NCBI GenBank assembly: GCA_964036045.1
Contig: OZ038395.1
Location: forward strand, 9,194,288-9,258,287
Direction: 5' to 3'
DNA from: Eutreptiella sp. 'Long Island Sound 2002'
Taxonomy: Eukaryota > Euglenozoa > Euglenophyceae > Eutreptiales > Eutreptiaceae
Length of the DNA: 64,000 nucleotides
Under the pieces are notes generated by a model. The model was not told the DNA's origin. It ran no database searches and saw only the letters and a program-made list of their open reading frames with translations. The position numbers and the translations under genes are program-made. This document shows, piece after piece, positions 33,835 to 40,762 of this stretch. Each line of letters begins with the position of its first letter. Within the stretch, counting starts at the first letter, position 1.

Positions 33835-36799
33835 CCGGCAATGGCCGCCACCACAGAAAGAATCTGATAGTTCCATCTGAGTTCATCAAAATATGGAAAA
33901 CTAAGGACAATATGTACACTGCATAAAGTCGTTTCACGAACAACCACTGACTGCTCGCTGTGTATCTACACACAATAAACCTCCCTACTGAGGAGCAGCC
34001 TGGATTGCCGAGGGCCAAACTCCCCACCTACCTCGATCATATATATCACCACTTGGAGCGAGCATCCGACACATATAACATAGCAATATACGCAGTCAGC
34101 CGCTACCACAGATACAAGAAGAAACTGCATGAAAATCAGAGGCAGCGGACGATAATACATGAGTGCCAGAGGTCCAATTCAACTTGGTGCACTAAGCGCA
34201 AGGGCTACTCATCTCAACTACCAGGCGACTGCGCACCACGGCCAATCAGTGACTCGCACTAAAATAGTAGGCCACCGGACGGGCCTCCCACACTAAAAGA
34301 GGAACACTACAGTAGCAAGTCTTATGGCCCAAGTCTGTAGCGGGAGAAGAGGGAGCACGGATCCAGCCCTAAAGCAAACCAAAAGCAAAAGGCATATGAG
34401 TGAGAGCAACCCCAAAAGACCAATCCGTACCGAGGCAAGACGGCACTTACATCAAACCTCCGCGTAATCAACCAATGGGACACCCAATGCTGGGGGCATT
34501 TCAAGAGTGTATTCAGGCAACAGGCTTGGCGGTCTTTTTGTACACTTTCTTCTGTCATGTCGTGACGACCACTTTGGTACTGCTGTCCGAACTGCTGCTT
34601 TAAGAACTAGACTCCAATGATGTAGAGGACGTCCCACCACTGGTAGAAATGGTCGTTGACGAACTATCCTTTTGGGACCCATCCGACTCATCGGACTTGC
34701 GACGCTCTGGACGCCAATGTTTGTCGGCCTCACTTGAAGGTCGTTGTGTGCAATATTTGTCCCCTATCTTTGGCTACCTCACCCCTGCCTTCTAGGGGGC
34801 CCAAATGAGGGCGGAAGTGCTATGTCACCCCTGCGTTCTCGGGGGGTCCCCTTCAAAGGGGACTGAATCAAAAGTGGCTACCTCACCCCTGCCTTCTCGG
34901 AGGCCCAAATGAGGGCGGAAGTGCTACGTAACCCGTGCGTTCTCGGGGGTCCCCATCAAAGGGGACAAGAATGGCCTGTGTTGGGTCATCAGTGGTAAAA
35001 TGCTCTGAGTGGTGGTCCTTAAGGGCGGCCCTGAAAAGAAAAAACTTTGCTTCCTTCAGGACAGCCATGATCGGAAGTGGCCCAAAAGTGTCAAATTGGC
35101 TACATATCCTAATAAGTCCATATCCAACACAAGGGGCAACTTTTCTCCAACTGGAGAGGCAGTGTGAGGTGGACTAAGCAAACCTTTCACCCAAAAAAAG
35201 GGGGGGGGTTCGGTTATATGAAAACCTTACTTTTCCCTAAAAATTTGGCCAATGAAAAAGAGGGGGGGGGGTTATGTAAAACCCCCCATGCTGTCGTTCT
35301 CCGCAGATGTGCCCCCCCCCCCCGTGGTTTTACATTTTCAGTGGTTGTTCTCGTGAGGGGCGGGCTGGGGGCGCCATGACAAGAATGCCCAGCCCAAGTT
35401 GTCTCTACTGGGTTTGGGTGGGATTTCTTTATGGTGTTTCAGTGATTTGGAAGAATCCAAGGGCCACCGGTGGGATTTGGAGTGGTTGCCTGTCGGCACC
35501 GCCTATTTTTTGTCGATTCCTTGATCATCAACCTTTTCAGCTTCTTTGCATGATTCTTCAATGGCCTATGGACATGTACCCCCCCCCCCCCGCCCTTGCG
35601 CAAGCACAGCCGCGGTCCCAAAAGTCAGGTCAAAACGGCCGTTCAACGCCCACCCCGTGCTTAGACAAGGCCGTGCATGCGCAAAGGGGGGGGGGTGCAT
35701 TGTTGGGAGGGTCCCTCAACGGTGATCCTGCCCATCACAACACGTGTCAAAGCCCATCACAACACATGTCAAGAAAGGCCACATTGCCAGCAGATGAGGC
35801 CATTTCCGCACAGACCACTTCCGAACATGGGGAGTCCCGGGGGTAACGCCGCGCGGCGGGGGGGGGGGGGGGTTCCGTGCGGGGGGGAGATATGAACCTA
35901 CAAATTCTGGCGCGACAAAATCTGTGCCACTTCTTAAAAATGAGCGAACAAATTATGTACGGTTCCCAATAACTGCTCGTGAGAAACAGCGGGCGCTTGT
36001 TGTTACTACCTTTACAAATCTGAAAAGCACCGAACAAATTGCGTACAAAATTTATGTACAGAATTTGAAATGCAGAATTTCTAGCTTGTGTGACCCCCCC
36101 CCCCCCCCCCCCGCCCGGTATGTTGGAGCGCTTGCTGGGCCGGCAGTGGCACAGGATAAAGGCCCGTTTTCAAACCCTTCTGTCGGGCTGCCTCCCCATC
36201 GGGGCAGCCCGACAGAAGGGTCAGAACAGAAGACAGCACAACCTCCAACGACCTCCCACAACCCCCCACAACCCTCCACAACCTCCCACAACCCCCCATA
36301 ACCCCCCACAACCCCCCACAACCTCCCACAACGTCCCACAACCTCCCACAACCTCCCACAACTTCCAACAACCTCCCACAACCTCCAACGACCTCCCACA
36401 ACCCCCCACAACCCCCCACAACCTCCCACAACCTCCCACAATCTCCATCAGCCTACCTACACGTACCTGCTGGGTCAGAATTCCAGCAATTCCGCACCAC
36501 CTCATTCCTCAATAGCGCCCCGGCCTGCCCCCCCAATCCGTAAATGGAGGTGCCGTCGGGCAGAGGACCGAACGTGACCACGTGCGACAACTCCGTCCTC
36601 TCAAACCGGGGCCAGAGGCCATGAGCCCCAAAGAGCCGCCACGCAGCCCCTTGGGGGTCCCCGTGCTGCCGGGGCCTGTCACGGAGGACGGGGTTGGCGA
36701 AGAACAGCGACGGCCACGCCAAGGCCCGGGCCGTGGGGTCGGCATCGAACCGGAACACCCCGTCACAGAGCACGTTGTCGACGCTCAGAGCGGGTGGTC
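2661..36799 (-). CDS. GH31 alpha-glucosidase gene, five internal exons visible, both ends missing
   Basis: The gene is assembled by eye from five exons: 36467-36799, 31617-31813, 27516-27755, 24652-24822 and 2661-2780. Each junction keeps frame with GT donors and AG acceptors. The conceptual product is about 353 residues and runs from the N-terminal beta-sandwich (YGLGGQAGALLR, NCWNSDPAGYGPGT) into the TIM barrel (PPKWALGFGQSR, WLDIDWM, DPGIK, RVWPGDCVFPDF). GH31 enzymes hydrolyse alpha-glucosidic bonds at non-reducing ends. From memory, the order and motifs resemble plant HGL1-type heteroglycan glucosidases more than ER glucosidase II. The family's WNDMNEP nucleophile motif and the acid/base Asp are not in the window; they should lie left of 2661, probably beyond position 1. 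The start exon was not found. GH31 enzymes usually have 700-1000 residues, so less than half is seen. The last visible intron is about 21.9 kb. Confidence 0.85.
3340..3429 (+). mobile_element. 3' terminus of a retroelement unit (type 2 end)
   Basis: The sequence from the GAGGCACC motif to TTTGCAATTG, just before the first (ATACC)n array, is nearly identical to 10650-10723 before the second array. It is therefore a 3' tail fragment of a unit whose body is lost or unrecognisable here. Confidence 0.6.
3430..3532 (+). repeat. (ATACC)n array 1
   Basis: About 20 copies of ATACC with one ATATC variant near 3450. It joins a type 2 retroelement 3' end on the left to the TAGCGGAGTCCCCCCC 5' end of the next unit on the right. 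Confidence 0.95.
3533..5620 (+). mobile_element. Retroelement unit 1: 5' leader, truncated by GC array
   Basis: It begins TAGCGGAGTCCCCCCCGGCG directly after the pentanucleotide array, as units 4 and 5 do. It stays alignable with unit 4 (14066 onward) to about 5440. It then diverges, and the 23/26-bp array follows. No ORF1 or ORF2 is present. The long open frames here are C-rich leader sequence, not genes. Confidence 0.75.
5621..9309 (+). repeat. 3.7-kb GC-rich minisatellite, 23/26-bp units
   Basis: About 150 units of GCGCAGCCCCACGCTG plus GCGCCCCT, with or without an extra CTG, giving 23- or 26-bp periods. Variants (CGCGGCCCC, CGCCGCGCC) cluster toward the right. A block around 8341-8525 is repeated about 289 bp later, so higher-order duplication has occurred. 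It lies between truncated 5' leader DNA of units 1 and 2. The very long open frames in several registers are artefacts of the stop-free repeat. Confidence 0.9.
9310..10723 (+). mobile_element. Retroelement unit 2: leader piece, small array, type 2 3' end
   Basis: 9310-9875 matches the leader of units 1 and 4 starting about 300 bp in (GGGCAGGGAGCAAC onward). 9885-10088 is a short version of the 23/26-bp array. 10089-10410 is one copy of the about 284-bp 3' UTR repeat. 10411-10723 is a 3' end with two CTCCCC..GGGGGAG hairpins, ending TTTGCAATTG before (ATACC)n. Confidence 0.7.
10724..10837 (+). repeat. (ATACC)n array 2
   Basis: About 22 uninterrupted ATACC copies between the type 2 3' end and the TAGCGGAGTCCCCCCCG start of unit 3. 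Confidence 0.95.
10856..12391 (+). pseudogene. ORF2 remnant of unit 3 (RNase H region), frameshifted
   Basis: The remnant aligns with ORF2 of unit 4. Relative to that copy, about 52 bp are missing near 11121, just before AEWIAK, which shifts frame inside the RNase H domain. An extra C in the run at 12341-12352 shifts frame again before the C-terminus, so it ends early at 12391. The DGSQEG motif, ASDSTAS, EADSLARRG and the CPFCHRPYPDSAAHL knuckle are all still readable across frames. The copy is dead. Confidence 0.8.
12397..13205 (+). repeat. Three about 284-bp tandem repeats in unit 3 3' UTR
   Basis: CGCTACCCA..GCGCCCGG landmarks recur at 12574, 12857 and 13141. Each unit also contains GACCCC..TGTGTGGG.CT, which matches the DNA around the ORF2 stop codon. 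Confidence 0.8.
13863..14065 (+). repeat. (ATACC)n array 3
   Basis: About 40 copies, the longest of the five arrays. It follows an (AAC)n run at 13846-13862 and is followed by the TAGCGGAG 5' end of unit 4. Confidence 0.95.
16318..18412 (+). pseudogene. Retroelement ORF1 (gag-like), two C-run frameshifts
   Basis: It starts at ATG 16318 (MAHPFSALSPDLQREQ). The first frame runs 425 codons to TAG at 17593-17595. Protein-like sequence continues in another frame (EAYQDLQHVSSADTLRAA) after the C-run at about 17579-17586. It shifts again after the C-run at about 17718-17727 (STADLDWFRLGSSAP) and runs to TGA at 18410-18412. The middle is rich in Pro and Ala. The end is basic (AKRSRQQSPPRSSPRRSPRH), as expected of a nucleic-acid-binding tail. 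I see no CCHC knuckle. The shifts may be mutations, sequencing errors in homopolymers, or programmed slippage; the sequence alone cannot decide. Confidence 0.6.
18413..20788 (+). CDS. Retroelement ORF2: zinc motif, thumb-like region, RNase H, CCHC
   Basis: The ORF is open for 791 residues directly after the ORF1 TGA, in the same frame, with no clear ATG; translation could depend on stop bypass or reinitiation. A C-x2-C-x10-C-x2-C motif (CLHCG...CPVC) begins near residue 72. A segment typical of the region after the reverse transcriptase palm follows (LHAFGLSPLDYVTSRVL, NNAYRHAFRLP). A type I RNase H domain shows Asp295 (CDGSQEG), Glu335 (DAEWIAK), Asp358 (ASDSTAS) and Asp417 (EADSLARR), so all four acidic residues are present. 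A C-x2-C-x9-H-x4-C knuckle starts near residue 523. No palm motif is present, so this product could not copy RNA alone. The stop codon lies in the first copy of the 3' UTR tandem repeat. Confidence 0.75.
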   Translation, partial: LALPDTLPASSAPDLPTLAWATFLASHSPRPLDAHRAGADLLSAPEPRPQSHARGPPPRAPAPPPASAPRICLHCGTLRRPALTRCPVCTHSADLLPLGLPPAADLPPGPLLRVINKTRASLDRARKASRNREACPILQLRSLHAFGLSPLDYVTSRVLIPPPSLRPHQVAINNAYRHAFRLPPWAHSAFLHLPLQQGGPGAPLLAYRAPLNLLRTYLRASWGPNTLAVAATASLVSPRRPTPWLTEGPALAQALAPLDITVHLLPSPQVRPAPQHHTGSLAPLHSLPYVVVACDGSQEGTRLGAGFLLWHPLHGTLYRGWLGLHALAGHSTDAEWIAKIAAMFTLRGWSGAALFASDSTASQLCDLTRGPPPSSALSIPYRAALLSASFRMHEAWLPAQHDSGSASHLATLNAEADSLARRGLRAASPWTLPWSALFHGRIVALHEGAIFLNPTRAAEAAYAATTARTHALHLWPLPPGWSSHLLRLAYERAEIPALALHRIMHLRLLHSQDHPPGYGGVTCPFCHRPYPDSAAHLQHHCPPHYALQLLLAWHLFTHPPILAATAGHSPRLVTPFELRTGTAAVYLSERLPAAPRPGPPTQLGFSLLGMWHSSSPHGAPPLLDSAGREGLLRELLSTLSTTHTSLASLLRCDPSHATAPPPPLPPHVPTPPSTQPHTLRHSIALVWLLRHCATWRLTVDRRPVVPLPPAPLPGPHPAHVVFTPTSRAADILPLLAATPPGHRILLAANPSVLSEVLIGHADALHVRPLLPDLHAAYAPGTPVDPSVWDSQ
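20683..21470 (+). repeat. About 284-bp tandem repeats overlapping the ORF2 stop
   Basis: There are three diverged copies. The first begins inside ORF2 (GGGCACGCCGACGCCCT) and includes its last about 35 codons and stop. Later copies repeat GGGCACGCC.ACGCCCTTGC and GACCCCAC.GTGTGGG. Confidence 0.7.
21850..22132 (+). other. Type 1 3' end with CTCCCCCC..GGGGGAG hairpin
   Basis: CGCACAGGA is followed by a hairpin (CTCCCCCCGCGAGACGGGGG) and then the motif GGCACGTGCTGGGTGCC, which is itself partly palindromic. (AAC)n and (ATACC)n complete the end. The same module ends units 3 and 5, so it is the likely recognition end of the element. Confidence 0.55.
22133..22153 (+). repeat. (ATACC)4 array 4
   Basis: This is the shortest array, four copies, between unit 4 and the TAGCGGAGTCC start of unit 5. 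Confidence 0.95.
22154..24357 (+). mobile_element. Retroelement unit 5: leader, diverged GC array, mosaic 3' end
   Basis: 22154 to about 22950 matches the element leader. 23400-23960 is a diverged, sparser form of the GCGCAGCCCC array. 23975-24130 matches the type 2 3' region of unit 2, while 24140-24357 matches the type 1 end, so the 3' end is a mosaic. It finishes with (CAA)n and then the fifth pentanucleotide array. Confidence 0.7.
24358..24492 (+). repeat. (ATACC)n array 5 with an inner GTACC block
   Basis: ATACC copies flank about ten GTACC copies (roughly 24380-24434). Arrays 1-4 have no such block. It ends in ACACC variants. Confidence 0.95.
24652..24822 (-). CDS. GH31 exon D
   Basis: The exon has fifty-seven codons: DYKNWEWDASRFPRP, then FLRDLHQRGVHVVTIIDPGIK, then VYRSGKALDVFVK. 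It follows exon C in phase 0, so the junction reads DIDWMK-DYKNWEWD as in family members (WLDID.M..Y..F.WD). The acceptor is CCACAG and the donor AAG|GTGTGT. The strong donor shows that the gene continues leftward into the 21.9-kb repeat-filled intron. Confidence 0.85.
26003..26203 (+). repeat. (GGTGT)n microsatellite
   Basis: About 40 copies of a pentanucleotide with a single GGTTT interruption near 26149. The open frames through it (WCGVV on one strand, TTPHH on the other) are not genes. Confidence 0.95.
26276..26625 (+). mobile_element. TIR element copy M1 (left end decayed)
   Basis: The interior matches M2 (GAGCTATGTGGGTTC, ACACTCAC, TTATGTGACTGCACTAC), and the right end is GGCTTATACAAGGGG. 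The left end is too diverged to show the inverted repeat. Confidence 0.6.
26630..27205 (+). repeat. Dispersed element, copy with internal (AACAC)n
   Basis: Its left part (GCCCGTGTTACCGC, CCACGGAACACAT) and right part (TTGGATTGGAACCGCAAAAA) both recur at 48330-48670. Between them this copy holds about 200 bp of (AACAC)n, where the other copy has only CCCCAGAACAC. Confidence 0.75.
26822..27032 (+). repeat. (AACAC)n microsatellite
   Basis: About 42 copies with three AACAT variants. It sits inside the dispersed element copy at 26630-27205. Confidence 0.95.
27516..27755 (-). CDS. GH31 exon C (start of catalytic barrel)
   Basis: The exon has eighty codons, giving AFPVILFHAPDPKALVKKLG, then ALPPKWALGFGQSRYSY, and ending HVWLDIDWMK. 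The PPKWALG..QSR and WLDID motifs mark the first barrel strands of GH31; the Asp of the DID motif contributes to the substrate pocket. A TAG stop lies just upstream in frame, so an acceptor is required: CGGCAG ahead of 27755, or GAAG a few bases earlier. The donor is AAG|GTGTTG. Confidence 0.85.
27890..28285 (+). repeat. 0.4-kb dispersed duplication, copy 1
   Basis: It is closely similar to 37646-38035 in the same orientation, from GTGTGACATTCCGTCGGG to the GTCCACCAT.TG.CC end. The minus frame stays open in both copies, but I do not recognise a product. Confidence 0.85.
29112..29208 (+). repeat. (GTGTC)n microsatellite
   Basis: About 18 copies of GTGTC with ATGTC and GTGTT variants; a fourth distinct pentanucleotide array within the GH31 gene. 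Confidence 0.9.
29750..29910 (+). repeat. 160-bp dispersed repeat, copy 1
   Basis: It matches 41903-42060 in the same orientation (AACCGCCCCCAACCGCTT, GAGGTCCCTTCCCTTCT). Both copies follow a C-run. Confidence 0.8.
30060..30275 (+). repeat. Degenerate GGTTGGTGGC / GGTTGGC repeat
   Basis: Irregular 7- to 10-bp units of TTGGTGG, TTGGCGG and TTGGTGGCGG. Confidence 0.9.
31617..31813 (-). CDS. GH31 exon B
   Basis: The acceptor TTCCATTGCAG is strong, and the first two bases complete the Gly codon left by exon A, giving ...DPAGYGPGTQKVY. Then come TSHPFAF and GVLADCTDHLQVD, the GH31 'shared SHPF / GVL..T' strand pair. Two donors are possible: CAG|GTCTCG at 31617 (phase 0, my choice) or GAG|GTGACG at 31586 (phase 1). 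Each has a matching acceptor at exon C. Residues before the donor (NPHPTKARDKDY) look like a short insertion compared with plant homologues. Confidence 0.75.
31968..32030 (+). other. tRNA-like sequence (possible SINE head)
   Basis: TGGTCGAGTGG fits a pol III A box, and GGTTTCAATTCC, about 34 bp later, approximates a B box. GTC/GAC gives a D-stem and ACC.GG/CC.GGT a mismatched T-stem. The anticodon arm does not fold well and the B box has an extra T, so it is not an intact tRNA. A tandem GTCGTGTTGGGTGACCTGGG follows at 32038. Confidence 0.3.
32268..32395 (+). repeat. GGCGCC-family dispersed repeat, copy 1
   Basis: GTGCTG.GTT is followed by GAGGCGC.GAAGGC.CCGAAG and AAATTTTGGCC, then a G-run. 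The same order occurs at 36878-37030 and 42436-42600. Confidence 0.75.
33078..33108 (+). repeat. GCCCGGCGCGC minisatellite, locus 1
   Basis: Two units. The preceding ACACGGCGAGAA.GTACTCC sequence is shared with locus 2 at 50712-50832. Confidence 0.8.
33758..33833 (+). repeat. (GA)n microsatellite
   Basis: A GA/AG dinucleotide tract with a few ACAGAC interruptions. Confidence 0.95.
36231..36440 (+). repeat. ACCTCCCACA decamer repeat
   Basis: About 21 copies of ACCTCCCACA / ACCCCCCACA, ending about 27 bp from the donor of GH31 exon A. Confidence 0.9.
36467..36799 (-). CDS. GH31 exon A (N-terminal domain)
   Basis: The exon encodes about 110 residues, from the VDNVLCDGVFRFDADP region through YGLGGQAGALLRNEVVRNCW to NSDPAG. 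The acceptor is probably CCAG at 36800-36803; CTGAG just downstream would start the exon at 36783 instead. The donor is a consensus CAG|GTACGT, leaving one base of a split Gly codon. The YGLGG..G.LLR stretch and the WN.D motif are typical of the GH31 N-terminal beta-sandwich, which helps shape the active site. With the 36799 start, the length (2 + 330 + 1) fits the phase of the next exon exactly. Confidence 0.8.
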
Positions 36800-36877
36800 C
36801 TGGCAGTTGTTGGGCAGGGTTTGGAGGGGGGGGTTGCGAGAGGGGTGGGTGGGTAGGTACAGCGCCCCCCCCCCCCC

Positions 36878-37030
36878 CCGCCAGTGGTGCTGAGTTTGTA
36901 GAGGCATCGAAGGCGCCCAAGAAAATTTTTGGTCGCAAGTAATTGGCGCCGAAGGTGCCAGAGACAATTTTTGATTGGCCGAAGGCGCGGAGCAAATCTT
37001 GGCCCAATCACTAATGGGGGGGGGGGGGTC
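36878..37030 (+). repeat. GGCGCC-family dispersed repeat, copy 2
   Basis: It lies just upstream (gene sense) of GH31 exon A. It begins at a C-run and ends at a G-run, with GCATCGAAGGCGCCC and two AATTTTTG motifs inside. Confidence 0.75.
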
Positions 37031-37645
37031 TGGAACCCTCCCCCCCCCCCTACTGGGGCTGAGTTGTGAAGTGGACCTCTGGCAGTCCACTGTGCCTGTG
37101 TGGGCGTCGCCTGCCCTGAGGGGGGGTGCGGTTGTGTGGTGGCTGGAGTTCGTCTCGGTGCTCCCTCTTGGACGCACTTCAGGAAGGGGGGGGGGGGATT
37201 CTTGTAAGGGGATCATTTCGCCGGGTACAACTCCTGACCGCGAAAGAGGGAGCAGCCCGCATCGCACCGCACGCTCCATCTCGCGCACCGTCTTTCGTTT
37301 TTACCGGGAATTTTTCCGGGTGGCAGGGACGCGGTGGCCTAAGGGGTGAGCATACAACAGCGGAGGCCTCCACTCCACCTCGGCGCCCTACCCCCGCAGC
37401 CACGGCAGACGGGCTCACTGAGGGGGCGGTGAGGCTGAGAAGGAGCCCCGCCCCGCGCGCCAAGCGCCCCCAAAGCCCCGCCCACTGCAACTCCCAAAGC
37501 CCGAGTCGCCGCACGCGCACCGCGACGTGCGCGCCCGCGCCCCCTCCGGAATCGAGGAGGTGCCGATGCGATGGTGGGAATGGTGTCACACAAACAACAC
37601 GTCAACGTCCGCAACAATGCCACCGGCGGACCGGGGGTATCCCCC

Positions 37646-38035
37646 CGTGTGACATTCCGTCGGGTTGTTGTTCCTTTACGGGGCCCTGGACAGTCACCCG
37701 TTCTTCCCTTCGCGTGTTGCGTCGGGTCGCTGCTTTCTGTCGCCCGCTGCGGCCGGTGCTCTTGCTGGTGTTGTTTCCGCGTTCGCGGTGCCCAGTGGTT
37801 GGTGTGTTGGGGCTGTGCTGAATGTGGCATGGTGTGCCGTTTGCGTGTCAGCGGCGCCCAATAATTGGCGTATTGAGGATGTGCTGGTTGTTGCCGGGGT
37901 CGTTTGACTGTTTTTGCTGTCCACACGCCTCTGTCCACAGGCTGTCCGTAGCCTGCCTCGCTGTGTTTCTGTGTGTGTGACCTGTTCCTCCATGCGTTGT
38001 CCCGGCCGTCCACCATATGTCCTTTTTCCCCTCAT
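37646..38035 (+). repeat. 0.4-kb dispersed duplication, copy 2
   Basis: It pairs with 27890-28285; the two differ by scattered substitutions. Confidence 0.85.
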
Positions 38036-38889
38036 CGCTGGTCTGCCCCTGATGGGCTCCCGCTCCTGTTGCGCAAACAGCCCATCTGGGCTGCGGGAGA
38101 CACCCCCCACCTGATGCCGGTTGAGCAGGGGTTGCCCTTGCACCCGGTAGCCACGGGGCTGGCTGGCCAAGCCATCCCCTTTATTGTCGCTGCCTGCCAT
38201 GCGCACGCTCTGCCATCCGCTCCTCCGGTTCCCTGTTCCCGCTGTTCTGGTTGCCTCTCCTGCCTTGCTGTGCCCCTCCCCCCCTACCCCCGCCCCCCTC
38301 ATTGCAATCTCCCCCCTTTTGTCAGGCCGGTTCCCCCCCAGGGGGGGGGGGGGGGCAGTCATGATGTGACGGTTCCCCCCCCCGGGGGGGGGGGGGGGGG
38401 CGCACCACAAATCTGTACCATAGTATCACAGTGTAAATCAGCTTCGGCGCCCGGTAAAAATTTTCGTTGGCGCCTGATATTTTCTATGCTTTTTGGGCCA
38501 TGTGACGGGTGCCCCCCAGGGGGGGGGGGATTGCCAAGGGGGGGGGGGGGGGGGGCACCACACGGTGCGCATCATTGCGCAAACCAGAGGGAGCGAACCG
38601 CACCACCAACACCGTTCGAGTTTGGGCGGGGACCAGCTATTGCTTAACTCAATCATGATTCCACTGCAACAGTTTGAATGCCTTTGAGATGCTATGTACA
38701 GGCGGCATGTGTCTATGAACAGAGAAGTGATGTCGTAGTTATAGGGACCTGAGGCTATTGCTTAGGGACCCCTGGGGGGGGTTTTGGTTTGGTTTGGGTC
38801 AAGGCCTGTGCCGGACGCCCTGGCCCATGGTCAGCACTCGCCTTTGTGCCGACACGACTGGGCTAGGCGAATCGCGGTTGTCCGGTCCC

Positions 38890-39492
38890 AAGGCCTGCCG
38901 GACTGTTGACCGCCCCCGTACCCCGTGGTGGCACACACGGGAGGGAGATGCCGCCGTGCCTGTGTGTGTGGCGCGCGCGGGGCAGGAGGGCGGGGCGTGC
39001 ATGCTGGTGGCGCTCGCAGGGCATGACGGGTCACACGGCTGCGCCGCGCCTGGCCCTGCCCGCTGGCGCCGGTGCCGCTCCAGTGTTTCTGGTTTCCCCC
39101 GCTGCGGCTTGGTCCGTCCGTGTCGCCGCTTGTAGTGGCGTCCCGGCTGTTCGTGTGGTCGTCGGGTGTGAACCAGGGTCCGCCACCACCGGGCCCTGGC
39201 TGCTTGTGGTGGAGGCGCGTCGGGGGGGGGGGGGGCGTGTGGGGGGTTGTGTGATGCCTGGTGCTCCAGGCCCCGGCAGGGAGGCCATGGGAGCCTGACG
39301 CTGAGCCCGCCGGGGGAGTGTTTGGACTGGACACGCCGCCTCCCGGTCATTGACATGCGGCCAGCGGCCCCACGACTGCATGAGGCACGGGGGCGCGCTC
39401 CCTGGGCGCTCGACTGGGGGGGTCCACACCTCCTGACTGCTCTAGGCACTGGTGGTGTTGTCGTGGACTGGACCATCCGCCCACGGCGCTGA
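38890..39492 (+). CDS. Coding-like GC-rich segment, possibly WD-repeat-like exons
   Basis: One frame near 38920-39060 reads VPVCVARAGQEGG then LVALAGHDGSHG. Another at 39300-39492 reads APWALDWGGPHLLTALGTGG followed by VVVDWTIRPRR and a stop. The '..LLTA.G.GGV.VDW' pattern resembles a WD40 blade, but the two parts are in frames that cannot be joined without an intron or error. The opposite strand is also open, so this is weak. Confidence 0.25.
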
Positions 39493-40376
39493 GGGACGGC
39501 AGGAGGAGGGGCTCCAGGGCGCGCTGAGCGCTGCCCTGCCCTGGAGCCTGCCCGGGCTCGGGGCCTGGGTGGCGGTGCTACTGCCCGCGTAAACGGGGGG
39601 GCCCAGAGGGCACACCACCCGAGTGACCGTTCCGTTTGGAAGGGGGAGGGGGGGGCAGGGGTCGGCAGGTGGCTGTCTGGCCTCCAGGGGTCGCCCACAA
39701 CTGAACTGGAGTGCACGGGGCTGTGCTGGCCTAGGCGTCTGTGATGAAGTTGGAGGGGCACGCGCACACCTGGAGGTTCCCTAGGCAGGCCGCTCAAGGG
39801 ATACCCACAGCAGTCAATCTGCGAGCCCTTCACAGCCTCCACTTTTTAGGCCCTGAGGGCGCCGACTCCGTGCACCTCTCCCGTCGGGGGGCAGGCTGGG
39901 GGGGGGGGGGGTAGTGGTGGTTGGGTCTACCTGCTCACTTGTTTGGGAGAGGAGGACCACCTGCTGGGTTACCATGCGGGTCCCAGATCCCAACATACCC
40001 ATCGTTCGGCGTCCGCTCCCTGTCCGTGAGGGGAGGGACCTTGTTCACCATGTGACGGCCTGCAGTGAGGGTGCGGGGGTGCGAGGGCATGCTGGGGGGG
40101 GGGGGCTGTGCTGGGCCTGCTTTCGGCCCCATTTCTGTTGGGGGGGGGGGGGGCAGCAAAAGGCCTGCTCCCCTGTTTCCTGGTCCCCAAGGGGGACCAG
40201 CCCACGGCCTGCACCCTCGCTTTGTGGTGGCTGAAATTTGGGCCGACAAGGGGGGGGGTTGTTTTGTTTGGGTCCAGCCCCGGTGGACCCGCCCCCCCCC
40301 ACCCACATCAGAAAACTTCTCCTCCAGCAACAAATGAAATTTATCAAAGGGGTCGGAAATTTGCCCAATTCAGGTA

Positions 40377-40762
40377 CCCCCCCCCCCTTGTATAAGCTAC
40401 GCCAAAGTCCACGGTCCCTACGCCTACTGTAGCTTGGACACGGGCGTAGCTTGCGCGCAACATACACAACTACCAACACCGGGCACCCAGATTCGAAAAG
40501 AGAGGATTGCATGGTGAGCCGGTGCAAGAAAGGGGCATATAATGCACAAACATCCCCAAAATCAGAGCTATGTGGGTTCAAGTGGCAAACACTCACAACA
40601 AATGTGTCCATGAGTCTATGTGACTCGCAAATCCGTCACCAAACCCATGTCTTATGCGGCTGCACTACGTTTGGTACCGAATCAAAGTTAGGTCCCAAAT
40701 TAATACGGTCCCTACGCCTACTGTAGCTTGCACAAGGGCGTAGCTTATACAAGGGGGGGGGG
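40377..40762 (+). mobile_element. TIR element copy M2
   Basis: The left end is GTACCCCCCCCCCC followed by TTGTATAAGCTACGCC. The right end is GGGCGTAGCTTATACAAGG with a G-run and TAC, so the inverted repeats include the homopolymers. A subterminal GTCCCTACGCCTACTGTAGC occurs at both ends in direct orientation. No transposase is encoded, so it is MITE-like. Target-site duplication could not be read because of the homopolymers. Confidence 0.8.

Larger units (their letters stand above)
31814..36466. other. GH31 intron between exons B and A
   Basis: It holds a tRNA-like stretch at 31968-32030, a GGCGCC-family repeat at 32268-32395 and the GCCCGGCGCGC minisatellite at 33078-33108. It also has (GA)n at 33758-33833, a less GC-rich stretch at about 33.9-34.8 kb, and tandem CACCCCTGC.TTCTCGG repeats at 34769-34970. 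The decamer array at 36231-36440 lies near exon A. No exon was recognised. Confidence 0.65.
37031..40376. other. Region upstream of the visible GH31 exons
   Basis: It should hold the GH31 first exon(s), but none was recognised. It contains the second 0.4-kb duplication copy (37646-38035) and a poly-G-bounded repeat at 38370-38560 related to 47863-48015. A GC-rich coding-like stretch lies at 38.9-39.5 kb. Confidence 0.5.

Noticed and set aside
33960-34262. 100-codon frame in a less GC-rich patch of the GH31 intron
   Set aside because: It reads partly like protein, but no family, splice context or repeat partner was recognised; kept only as part of the intron description.
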